A stretch of 64,000 bases of DNA. Origin: Rhodamnia argentea. Its lineage: Eukaryota; Streptophyta; Magnoliopsida; Myrtales; Myrtaceae. Below are positions 12,802 through 22,639 of this stretch, piece after piece. Both the position numbers and the translations under genes were made by a program. Location of the stretch: assembly GCF_020921035.1 (NCBI RefSeq), contig NC_063158.1:4260001-4324000 (forward strand). The letters run 5' to 3'. Each line of letters starts with the position of its first letter. Within the stretch, counting starts at the first letter, position 1. Below the pieces are notes generated by a model. The model saw only the letters and a list, made by a program, of their open reading frames with translations, made no database searches and had not been told where the DNA came from.

Positions 12802-13174
12802 TGTGACGCCCCGTAATTAACTGACTCGAGGTATTGTAAGTTTTTATCTGCCCCATAGCGAGCCCATGGTTTTGTCCTTTGGCATACAGGGAGGCTAATA
12901 ATACTTTAATCTAAGCACGCTTAACTTTGGAGTTCCAAAGCAAAGCTTGTCTATCAATAATTGCTTCTTGCTTGGGCCCTCTAGCACGCTTAACTCCGTA
13001 AGTTAATTTCAATTTATACATACATATATCCTAAACACGCTTTCTTCCTGTTCGGTCACATTTCGATTCATGTATGAACTCTTCGTCATCCTAGAAGTCT
13101 ATCAACAATTGCTTCTTGCTCGGGCCCTCTAGCTCGGCTACTATTTTCCGCTCTCTTAGAATCGGGTCGTTACA
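12802..13174. repeat. Short TG...CA-bounded repeat, possible solo-LTR-like remnant
   Basis: The left end is TGTGACGCCCCG and the right end reads TGTAACGACCCG in reverse complement. Plant Ty3/Gypsy LTRs often begin this way. Internally, a stretch containing ATTGCTTCTTGCT(T/C)GGGCC occurs twice, at about 12955 and 13103. No target duplication could be found, so this may instead be a local rearrangement. Confidence 0.3.
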
Positions 13175-14330
13175 AAATTCAACCCGATTGGATCAGTGAA
13201 AGATAGTCTGCGATGGTCCAATGTGCCAAAACTCAAAACTAGAGAATTTACGGGAAAATGACATGGGACCAGCAAACATAAACTCGCGTCATTCACAAAG
13301 TCAGTAATCCGACATTAATCATCTGCTGACTTTTCCCACGTTCGGAGAGACTTGTTACTGAAGCGCTTGACGAATTTCGGGAACTTAAGTGCACCTTACT
13401 AATTTCATAGATAAGAATGGTCATCTCCGCGAGACTAGGTTTTTGCACAGCACTATGCAATCCAAATGAAGCCTTCCCTTACTAAGGATCCATGCTTCGT
13501 TTGATTATAAAAGCTTTTCGTGCCGTAGTCTCGATAGTTCGATGCGTCACAAGTCACCACGTGTTGGGTCGTGGTTATTGACATTCGAGACACGATTATC
13601 TGGATTCCTAATATGATGTAAGGATTGTCACACGAATACTGTTGGGGCGTGATTCATACTCCTCATCGACAAGAAAGTACAGAAGTCTCTCTTCTTCAAT
13701 AGGCAGGGTGCCCCATCGCCCTTACGAATGCTTCATGTTTGACTTCGATGTGAATCTGGCTTGTTTTCTTTTCTTTTATGTGGATCACATGCATCACTCT
13801 GCGGGCACTAGTTCAAGAGTAGTTGTATTGCCAATATAAATTAAAGAGTAGTTGGTAGTTGGAGCTTTTGCCCTTCCCATCAAACCATCACCTCATCAAA
13901 TACTCCCCATCAATAAGTCAATTCTTCAGCCTTTTGTAATTTTTTGCGTGTGGCAGAACTGACGAATTCGAAGGACTTCGTGGTAAAATCATAAATTTAA
14001 TCCTAAATTTATTGTATAAATATCAATTCAATCCTAAATTTTTAAATTTACTAGCGTTGATCCTTGTGCGAAATTTCGATATAGCTCTTTCGATCAATTG
14101 TCGTTCAAAATTGTTGACGTAGCCATTTACATAAAACACCATTTCAAGAAACGTCATTTCAAGTAAAGTTGTCCACATCAACATACAATGTATTAAAATA
14201 AGACGGCCCAATTTATTATCGTTGATTTTCTTTTTCCGCACATGATATTATGATAGCTAAACAACTTACTTTAACTGACCTTTCATGGCAAAAATATATA
14301 TACAAATCAGCTAAACTACCTTTATGGTTA
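13175..14330. other. Intergenic, no gene; degenerate MITE-arm-like stretch near 13980-14110
   Basis: No convincing coding sequence. The part from about 13982 (AAATTTAATCCTAAATTTAT and onward) resembles one arm of the Mutator-like MITE family described at 14331-14900, without a clear partner arm. The rest holds nothing I can name. Confidence 0.35.
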
Positions 14331-14900
14331 GGAAAAATTATCAAAAAAGTCCTAAACTTATTGTAATCGTGCCAGCTCAATCTTAAACCTTTTTTCTTGT
14401 CAATTGAGTCTTAAATCTTTTGCATTTGTATCAAATCAATCCGTTTTGTCAGGCGGCGCTAATGTAGATAATTTTTAATAACATCTTAGTATTTTCTTTA
14501 TTTTTTTTCTTTCCACTGTGGCCGACAAGGGTCACCAGAGCTCATCGGCCATTGGACAAGGCCATTGCAGTCGCGAGCGAGGCCACGGCGAGGCTTTCCT
14601 TGTCTAGATCTGGTGAGGCAGCCTCACCCACGGCCATGATGGCCTCATCCAGTGGCCGATGAGCTCTAGCGACCCTCGCCATCCACAGCTCATCGGCCTT
14701 AGTAGGAAGAAAAAGAAAAGAAAGTGAAAGAAAATTCAAAATAAAATAAAATAAGAGAATATTATAAATTGTTCACGTTAGGCATTAGCGAGTGGATTGA
14801 ATTAACACATATACAAAAATTTTAGGACTCAAGTGAAAAAAAAGTTTAGGATTGAGTTGACACACTTACAATAAATTTAACATTTTTTTGGTAATTTTCC
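14331..14900. mobile_element. Mutator-like MITE with perfect 11-bp target duplication
   Basis: CTTTATGGTTA occurs directly at 14320-14330 and again at 14901-14911, bounding a 570-bp element. Its arms are inverted repeats: the left begins GGAAAAATTATCAAAAAAGT and the right ends in TTTTTTTGGTAATTTTCC. The arms carry TCAATCTTAAACC-type motifs and the core is GC-rich (about 14515-14705), itself roughly palindromic around CTCATCGGCC. Long inverted repeats with a 9-11 bp duplication point to the Mutator superfamily. No transposase is encoded. Confidence 0.8.
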
Positions 14901-14911
14901 CTTTATGGTTA

Positions 14912-16810
14912 TGGCCATCGTCAACTTAGAAGAGTGAAACTCACAAAAAGAGTATAAAATACAAATGATAATATTTGTGTGGACAAATACCACTAGAAAC
15001 TTTAAATTATATCCTCTGAATACCCAAAACGTTTTTGTACCCAAAAAAAAAAATCCATACTTATGTCAATTTGACAAAGTACTCTCTATTATCACAAAAA
15101 ATCCTAAACTATGCATACCATGACATCAATACCCAATAATTTTTTTATATCACAAATAACCAAACTTGTACCAATGTTGCAAAAAAAAAAAAACACACAC
15201 ACACACACACAAGTTTACGGATATTGGTGACACAAAAAAAAGTTTGAACATCAGTGTCATGGTGGGTATAAGTTAGAATTTTTTGTTGACAAGATAAAAA
15301 CAAAATTGAGATGCTAATAACAAAGTAGACATAATTTAGAGTTTTTTAATGATATTAATCCTACCTTTGTAATTTTAATTCACTGGTTAGCAAAAAGTAT
15401 CTCAAGAGTGTGCCAGAGACCCACAAAGTGGGATCTACCACTTTGACTACCGTGAGATCCAAAAGTTTTATTCGTTATTGTGATAACCCAAGGACACAGG
15501 ATAAAGACCCGATTATTTAGAGGCTCCTGAAACATCATATAAGCTTCATGAGCCGATTAATTCCTTATCTTTGGTCAGTGTAGATGGCTCTGATTTAGAG
15601 CAATTTGCAAAATTTGACCATTCAAATGTTAAATCTGATTCACCAAGGCTCCGTTTGTTTGAAAAAAAAAAAGAAATTATATTCGAAAAATTGTTTTAAC
15701 TTTTCAGTATTCGGATGATTTAGAAATAATCGATATTATGGTGCAGAACAATAGCCGCCACGGGAAAGTATTGGACTTTTTCTTGAGGACTTCTTAGTAG
15801 CAACTGTTTGATCTTTGAAGAACTACAAGGACTATGACTAATGTCTAAGCCTTACCTAATTAAATTGCCTACCTTGGTAGAATAATTAAATATCGGTATG
15901 CAAATTCAACAACTACATTGTCTAGCATAACCGAGCCCTGCAGAAAGTTAGACTTGTGGCCACCAATCTAGTGATGAGGGAACTATTTATTGATATTGAC
16001 CCGAAACCCCTTTTGCCCTTTATGTAGCATTAACCAAGATGACTACACATTAAATAGAGGAGAGAGAAGCAAAATGTATTTTGACTGACTTTTATTTTTC
16101 CTTTTGGAGGAAAAACTAAAATTAAGAATTATTGTTGCCTTTTTTTTTTTCGAAAACGCTATTCTGACAGTCTGACATTATCATCAATATTTCTGACCCC
16201 ACGATTTCTAATTAATGAGCGCTTTATGCAAAACATGCGGTGATAGTGTGTGGATCTATGGTCATAAATAACTGACAGTACAATCGGACTGTCATGGAAG
16301 TATTGTTTTTTTTTTTTGGTCAATTTTTATCATTGTTGCTTTTGATTATATTCTTTTTGGGTGAGTATCACGTGATATTCCAAAAGTGAATCCCAAATGT
16401 CTTGCATTCAAACATCATATGAATCTCTTTTGCATGTTCTTTTGAATTTTGGAAAGAACAAGAATTACCTGTAAAGGTCTAATTATGCAACTAGTTTTGA
16501 TTTACCCTTGTTCCTTAATACAATCATTTGTCTAAACGCTGTTTTTTTTGGCTTGAGTTGCAAACACTACTTAAGAACCATTTCTGCATATTACAGATCA
16601 ATTGAAGAAAAACAAAGCCATATGAATTCAATTAATTAGCTTGAGAAATGGCAAGAAAATGGGTAATCAATAGTCGATAATTCCTTTTAATGATGGAACA
16701 AGGAGAAAGAATTTGAGGAAAATACCAAGCACTAGAAAGGAAAAAATATCAATCATACCGATAAATTTACATATATATGTGCAAATCGATTAGACTCATT
16801 TCATGTCGAC
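14912..16810. other. AT-rich intergenic spacer, no gene recognised
   Basis: Contains an (AC)n microsatellite (about 15193-15211) after a poly-A run, and several repeated phrases around 15020-15330. No ORF above background, no splice-consistent exon chain and no RNA gene was seen. Confidence 0.4.
15193..15211. repeat. (AC)n microsatellite
   Basis: About nine AC dinucleotides directly after a 13-base A run. Confidence 0.9.
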
Positions 16811-16814
16811 ATGC

Positions 16815-17230
16815 AAATACAGGAAAAAATGTCCAAAAAGTCCTAATCCTATATTGTGAGCGGTCAATTCAATCTTAAATCTTTTAAGTGTACCAATTTA
16901 GTCACAATCCTCTTGATAATTTGTCAATTTAGTACTAAAATTTTCAATTATGTCACTTTAGTCCACAACCTTTCGAAATTCCACCAGTTTAGTGATAAAC
17001 CTATTATTGGAATAATTGACTGAAACGACTACATTGACAAATTATCAAGAAGTTTAGAACTAAATTAGCAAATCATCAAAAGATTTAGGAATGAATTGGC
17101 ACAGTTTAAAGGTTTGTAATAAATTGGCAAATCGTCAAGAGATTGAGGACTCGAATAACACAATTGAAATGTTTAGGATCGAATTGATCGCCGTAAAATA
17201 GGTTTAGGATTTCTTAGACAATCTTCCCCA
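16815..17230. mobile_element. Degenerate Mutator-like MITE related to the 14331 and 18149 elements
   Basis: The left arm (AAAAAGTCCTAATCCTAT and following CAATTCAATCTTAAATC) and the right arm (ATAGGTTTAGGATTTCTTAG in plus orientation) are inverted copies sharing phrases with the two better-defined neighbours. Within it, TTTAG(T/G)-type and CAAATCATCAA-type phrases repeat several times. No clean target duplication was found, so the edges are approximate. Confidence 0.5.
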
Positions 17231-18041
17231 CCAAAAAACACACGTGTCTCGTGATTTTTGTTGTTGTGGGTAAATATCTCACTTGTTTCTAGCTATGAGA
17301 CGATGAGAATTCCCAAAACCATCGTTATTTCGTTAAGATCTCTTCTTCCAAACAGGAGGAGATCAAAAAACAGATCCAGATGATTAAGTTGTTGTGACGG
17401 CAATTGCTGATTTAGTAAGCCATTCTTGATTTGGAGCTTGAAACTTCTTTGATTAAGCTCAAGAAGGCTGGCAGTTGGAGGTGGAGAGCAAGCATCGGCG
17501 CTCAAACAGATCTGAATAACACGCTTCTGTTTCCGCCATTAATCCCGGCACAAATCTCTTATTTTGTCTCAGAAAAGTGCCGAAAAGAGGGCAAGTTAAA
17601 AGAGAGAGAGAGAGAAGAGATCTGCGTGCATCTTTCTTCTCTGCGTGCCCACAGTTTTCACGCAAAGCTGTATTAATATTTCGTGCGCTCGGCATGGCGA
17701 ACATTCATTGCTCGTGACATTGAGGATTAGGGTTTTTCCTCTGGCTAATGAACTTATAAAATGCAAAGATGTCTACCTATACATGATCATATGCATAGCC
17801 CGTGAAATTGAGGAGGCTAACTACGTTTGCTCCTGGAAACAGAAATGTATATAGGCTCCATTTAACTTGCGAAAAATGAATGACCTGTAAAACTTGTTCC
17901 TGAAATCAATTACTTGTTTTGCTTGAAATAATAAGTCAAGGGCAAATCTTCTCATTATCGACCAGGATATATGTTTAGTTATTATTGTTCATTCATTTCA
18001 GCAAGCGATATCCGCAATCATTTTTAGGAAAATATTTTTTT

Positions 18042-18045
<4 letters not shown>
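17231..18045. other. Intergenic, no gene recognised
   Basis: Short ORFs occur on both strands at 17293-17854 but none is recognisable, and they overlap one another in conflicting frames. Confidence 0.35.

Positions 18046-18101
<56 letters not shown>
18046..18101. repeat. (AT)n microsatellite, about 28 units
   Basis: An uninterrupted alternating AT tract of about 56 bp. It is self-complementary and likely to be length-polymorphic. Confidence 0.97.
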
Positions 18102-18103
<2 letters not shown>

Positions 18104-18148
18104 CGAAACAATCAAAGCCTTAGTGTTCTCCGATCAATCGAAAAAAGG

Positions 18149-18758
18149 AGAATTACCAAAAAAGTCATAAACCTATTGCAATTGTACCAATTCGGTCATA
18201 AATCTTTTTTTTTTTTGTCAATTCAGTTCTAAACATTTTACAATTGTGCTAATTCATCCATCCAGTTAATTTTGGCCAGCAAATGCAGACGTGGACGCCG
18301 ACCAACCGGCGACCTAATATTTTAATTTTTTTTTTTTTTTTTTATTTTTTCTTTACTTTTTTTTCTCTGTCATCTCCTTCCTCTAGCCGGCCACCGGCGG
18401 CCGGCTAGAGGGGACACCCGGCCTGGTGAGGTCGCCCTTGCCTAGCCAAGGTGAGGCTTCTCCTCGCCGTGACCGGATCCGGCAAGGTTGAGCCTCGCCC
18501 ATCCATGGCGGGGCTCTACCTCGCCGTCGCTAGGAGTCCCGCAATCGGCCAGAGGAAGGAGTTGACAAAGAAAATAAATAAGTAAAAAGTAAAGAAAAAT
18601 AAAAAAAATAAAAATTCAAAAAAATATCAAAATATTAGGTTGCTAGCCGATCGGCGTCTACGTTAATGTCGGATGGACTGAAGTGGCACAATTGCAAAAG
18701 GTTTAAGACCGAATTGATACAATTATAATAGGTTTAAGACTTTTTTGATAATTTTCTC
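18149..18758. mobile_element. Mutator-like MITE, same family as 14331-14900
   Basis: The left arm begins AGAATTACCAAAAAAGTCAT and the right arm, reversed, reads GAGAAAATTATCAAAAAAGT. Both continue into AAACCTATT(G/A)(C/T)AATTGTA and CAATTCGGTC, and homology runs nearly 170 bp into each arm to the CCGA(C/T)(C/T) phrases beside the core. The core (about 18380-18555) is strongly GC-rich with GCCGG palindromes. The flanks ATCGAAAAAAGG and ATCGTAAAAGG look like a decayed target duplication. No coding capacity. Confidence 0.72.
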
Positions 18759-18759
18759 A

Positions 18760-21480
18760 TCGTAAAAGGAATTGTGTTTAACACATTGAGTTTCCCGGGT
18801 TGGAGGCCATGTTTCGATCTAGCATAGATAGAGCTATGGCTCTTTCATCGTGCATAATACGTAGCGAACTGAGCAATTAAATCAGATTGACAATCCAAGT
18901 AAGTGTGAGTTAGGTAAGTTGGTGGTGTGCATCAATCTCTCATTCTTAAAACTCTTCCGTCGTTTTATTTCCCCGAAATGATACCGCACCTTAGGATAGT
19001 TTTTTAAATAGTCATATGGTGAAATTAGACCAACAACTAATAAGTCCTTTCTCAAATAGAAGGGGAAAAAAAGATGGGTAACATAAATAAAAATTTTAAA
19101 AAAATTGCTAGATCGTTTCTAGACTTTATTCTACACAATATATGGCAAAAGAAAACTTCGATAACTTATGCCTCAAGTGAAATTAGAACTAAGAAACGTA
19201 ACTAAAAGAATTTCGGTGCTCGATTATTTCGTGAAGAATTGACGGTATTGAGAAATCAATAGCCGAAATAGTTTAGGGATTTAGGAATTCGTGGCGTTGC
19301 GATGGGAAGTTGAACTGGGCCACCGGCTGCTCCGAGAAAGGATGCGAGGGGAGTTGACCAAAATTCCCGGTCATTTTGCCAACAGGTCCCGGTTGCCTTC
19401 TCGTGAACGGTGCCTCCAGTCACGCTGACTGAATCCCCCCGACCCCACAATTTCTTGATTTTCCATTCCTGTTCCCTTCCCCACCAATCTCCTCGATCGG
19501 CAGAGATGGCAAAACGTTTGACCTCTTCCTCTTTCATTTTTAAGGAGGGAAAAAAAAAAAAAACCCTCGTTTCCTGAACTCGCTCTCGACAGTTTTTAGA
19601 ATGTACAACAGCAAAAGGCCAATACCAAAGTTCATAATGTCTTTACGGAAAGCACGAAATCGCGACGCGACCGAGACCAAGTCATCTGAGCAAATCTTGA
19701 CCGCGGGAGGGGGACAGGAGAGGGTTTCGGTCGTGAAATAACGCGAGCTGAATCGCGACACTCTTGATCAGGCCTATCCGGTGGAGAAGGAAATGAGGAA
19801 GGACACCGATCATGTAGAAGATAAACACCATCTTCGATACAATAGGTCTGCGCGAGCAGTAACTTCATGCGGTCGTAACCCAATCCTCACAGTCACAGAT
19901 GTACTAATTAGGAAGCACCTAGTCATGTATGGACCGGACCGGACCCTGTTGTGCCCATTTCAAGTTTGGTCCTACCTTAGTGTCATCTTCTGCAAGGGCG
20001 GGCTCTGGATTGGCCGTGGACCGGCAATCGTCCGTGCTGGTAGATACTCCAAAACCATGGTGTAATTTCTTTGCCTTTCCATGTACCTGTTGGCCTTTTG
20101 AAGGTTCCAAAGAGAGATCCTTGGGAATACGTGATGACAGAATGGACAATAGTGTCTGAAAACTTAAAAGACCGCTTAAAAATGACTTCTTTTTTGTTCC
20201 TTTGCATGCCAATCCATCTGATCATCAAGGACCTAACTAAGCCTTGGCTTTGTCTTTTCGCTTTAACTCGTAATGATCTCTGTCAAATCCCAAATCTTTA
20301 TGTAAAGTGGGAAAAAACAAGAGAGACAGCATATGTCTGGAGCTGAGGATGAGCATCCTTAGGAAGCAAGATTCATCACATGCAAAAGAGAAAAAGAACC
20401 AAGCACACCAGCCTGAGATGGACGAAAGTGTCCCTACTGTGCAGTGACTTGCCTCGTTCTCTCTTCTTTTTTTTAGTGGGAATTGAGATTAATATAAGCC
20501 TGACTGATCTTTCCAGGGGAATATTTACTATATGACAGCTCTCCCTGTCTCTGCCAGCTTACAATGATTCGTTCTCTCCTAGGCAAACAGCTCTAGCTTT
20601 GTGGTTCTTTCTGTTCAGAAAATGGAGGGATTCTGCGTAAAGAAGCGTTAACTACTCTGTCGTTTCGGAAAAAAACTTCATGTGGGGATGGGAGGTTATT
20701 TGTGTAATTCCAGTTTGGAAATCCTTCTGGTTCATGCTCAAATGATTTGATTCCATGCTTCACGCTTTAGCAACATTAACTTAGACATTGGACAAAAGGA
20801 AGAGAGCGAAACAGAGAGAGACGAGATGAGTTCCAAGTAATTTCCTGCTGATTGATGCAACAGATACAAGAGCTGTATGAGTACTGAATGATGAAAAGTT
20901 CCATTGAAGAAGGCGCGCTAAAACAAGAATTGCAGGAGATTAATAACAGAGGCAGAGCAGCACTGTGCATTTCCAGAGCAGAGACCATGTCCTGGTCTCC
21001 AAGCAATCCCCAATGTACTTACATTGTCAGCAAAATTGGGCCTAAACAAAAAGCAAAAAGCAAAAAGCCAAAACCCCCCTTCAAAAAAAAAAAAAAAAAA
21101 GGAGAGAGAAAGAAAGTTGATCATACTGTTTCTTTTCTGAAGATGTCCCTCTCAGCCTCCGAGTGAAAGCGAGCAACAATTTGTTCCTAGCATTGCCACA
21201 GAGAATTAACTGCCGTCGTGAGCTGAAGAATTTCAAGAAGCCATGTGCAGTCACAGCGAATGGAGCTTCATTGCAAGAAGAAGTAACTGGAGAACTAAAA
21301 AGCACCTGATCATTAATCCTTAGTTCTAATCTATCACCAGAAGGGCAAGCGAAGAACTTTTCTTCCTAACCGTAACCAATGGGCAAAGATCAATGGAAAT
21401 GGAGTGTCAGTCACCTAGCCGAACCAATGATGAAAAAAAAAAAGTTGTTCTGCGATCTCTGTCTCTCTGTTCGAGTGTTT
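18760..21480. other. Intergenic; 3' flank of the zinc-finger gene; no other gene recognised
   Basis: Short overlapping ORFs at 19256-20346 show no recognisable domain and conflict between strands. The part next to the zinc-finger stop codon (about 20700-21480) probably includes its 3' UTR. Poly-A and poly-T tracts (for example 21084-21100) generate spurious Lys- or Phe-rich ORFs. Confidence 0.35.
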
Positions 21481-21481
21481 T

Positions 21482-22537
21482 TCAATTCTTGATGAGTTGG
21501 GTGAATTCTCCGTCATCAGAAACTACACTGAAGTCGTCCTCCTCCGCTGGAGCAGGCAGGTTGAGATCTATCAAATTGGCTGAGATCTTAGACTTAGAGC
21601 TCTGAGCGCCATCGCCAACACCACCGCCACTTGATCCCCCTAATCCCATCAAGTGAGATCTCTTGTGCCCGCCAAGAGCCTGTCCGTTCCCAAACACTCT
21701 CCCGCAGAATGGGCACTCGTAGACCCTCTCTTTCTTGCGCACCATAGCCATTTCCTTGCCCGAGTCATCACGCCTCTCTCTCTCATCTTCTCGCCTCCTC
21801 TTCTGACAACCCATTGGCCCAGGAGCCTTCCTGTGAATCACTCTGTGCCCACCCAACGCCTGTGAAGATCTGAACGCTTTCTTGCACACCTCGCACTGGT
21901 GGTGCTTCCTCTCTGCTCCATTCCCCAGCAGATCACCTTTTTGGCCCTCCTGAACTTCCTCATGATCATCGTCATCGTCATCGTCATCGTCATCATCGCG
22001 ACGTTTTCTTCTCCACCTGTCCCGCGAGAGCATCATGAGGCACATGGCGACATCTTCTTCAGGCGAAGTGTCGGACACCGAGCTCACTGGCTCCGGCTCA
22101 GCCGGCGAGCTCGGCTGGCTCGGCTTCGGCTTCCTCTGCCTCTCACCCTCTGCATTGTTGTTGCAGCTGCCCAGCTTTCTCCTGCTCCTCTTGGATCGCC
22201 GTTGAGTCGGGTTTCTCGACTCGGTCTCGCTCTCTCGGTCCTGCACGACGGCGAACCCGGAACCGCCGGAGAAAGAGAACTCGGGATCTGCACACTTGAA
22301 GCTCCTCTTGGGGTTCTCCCTCAGCCCGTAAATCAGGGACTTCTCCTCGATCTCCTGATCTCCACGCGACGATTCCTGCTCTCCTTCGCCGGAGGAGGAG
22401 GAAGGAGACGAAGTGATCGACTCGACGACGTGGGGTCGGTGAATCTTGAGGCTGGCCAGATGGGCCTTCATGTGGCCACCCAGAGCTCGGCCATTGGCGA
22501 AGGTCCTGAAGCAGAGCTTGCATTTGGGTCTCTCCAT
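21482..22537 (-). CDS. C2H2 zinc-finger protein, ZAT4/ZAT9-type, three QALGGH-class fingers and EAR motif
   Basis: Predicted nuclear transcriptional repressor of 351 residues, intronless as is typical of the family. Finger 1 is at residues 4-26 (CKLCFRTFANGRALGGHMKAH), finger 2 about 212-235 (CEVCKKAFRSSQALGGHRVIH) and finger 3 about 273-295 (CPFCGRVFGNGQALGGHKRSH). The plant-specific helix QALGGH is exact in fingers 2 and 3 and RALGGH in finger 1. A conserved AMCLMMLSRD motif lies at about 164-173. A basic cluster (SKRSRRK, about 115-121) may be a nuclear localisation signal. An uninterrupted 11-Asp run lies at 181-191. The C-terminal DLNLPAP (324-330) is an EAR repression motif. The start was set at MERPKCKLC (22537), where the family begins, rather than the in-frame Met at 22564. 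The exact paralogue, and whether it acts in stress signalling like relatives, is inference. Confidence 0.93.
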   Translation of the reverse strand: MERPKCKLCFRTFANGRALGGHMKAHLASLKIHRPHVVESITSSPSSSSGEGEQESSRGDQEIEEKSLIYGLRENPKRSFKCADPEFSFSGGSGFAVVQDRESETESRNPTQRRSKRSRRKLGSCNNNAEGERQRKPKPSQPSSPAEPEPVSSVSDTSPEEDVAMCLMMLSRDRWRRKRRDDDDDDDDDDDHEEVQEGQKGDLLGNGAERKHHQCEVCKKAFRSSQALGGHRVIHRKAPGPMGCQKRRREDERERRDDSGKEMAMVRKKERVYECPFCGRVFGNGQALGGHKRSHLMGLGGSSGGGVGDGAQSSKSKISANLIDLNLPAPAEEDDFSVVSDDGEFTQLIKN

Positions 22538-22603
22538 CGGAGCTGGGAATGAAGCAAAGATCAAAACTTTACGAAGCTCGGGGTGTTGAACTACTGATTC
22601 TTG

Positions 22604-22623
22604 TCTCTCTCTCTCTCTCTCTC
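22604..22623. repeat. CT/GA microsatellite in the zinc-finger 5' leader
   Basis: Ten CT units starting about 65 bp upstream of the zinc-finger start; read as GA on its coding strand. Confidence 0.85.
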
Positions 22624-22639
22624 AGGAGATGGTGGAGAG

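Noticed and set aside
19256-20346. Cluster of medium ORFs on both strands
   Set aside because: No recognisable protein, conflicting frames and no consistent splice chain; possibly a decayed gene but unsupported.
21899-22552. 217-codon plus-strand ORF
   Set aside because: It is antisense to the zinc-finger gene; GC-rich codons keep the opposite strand open. No domain.
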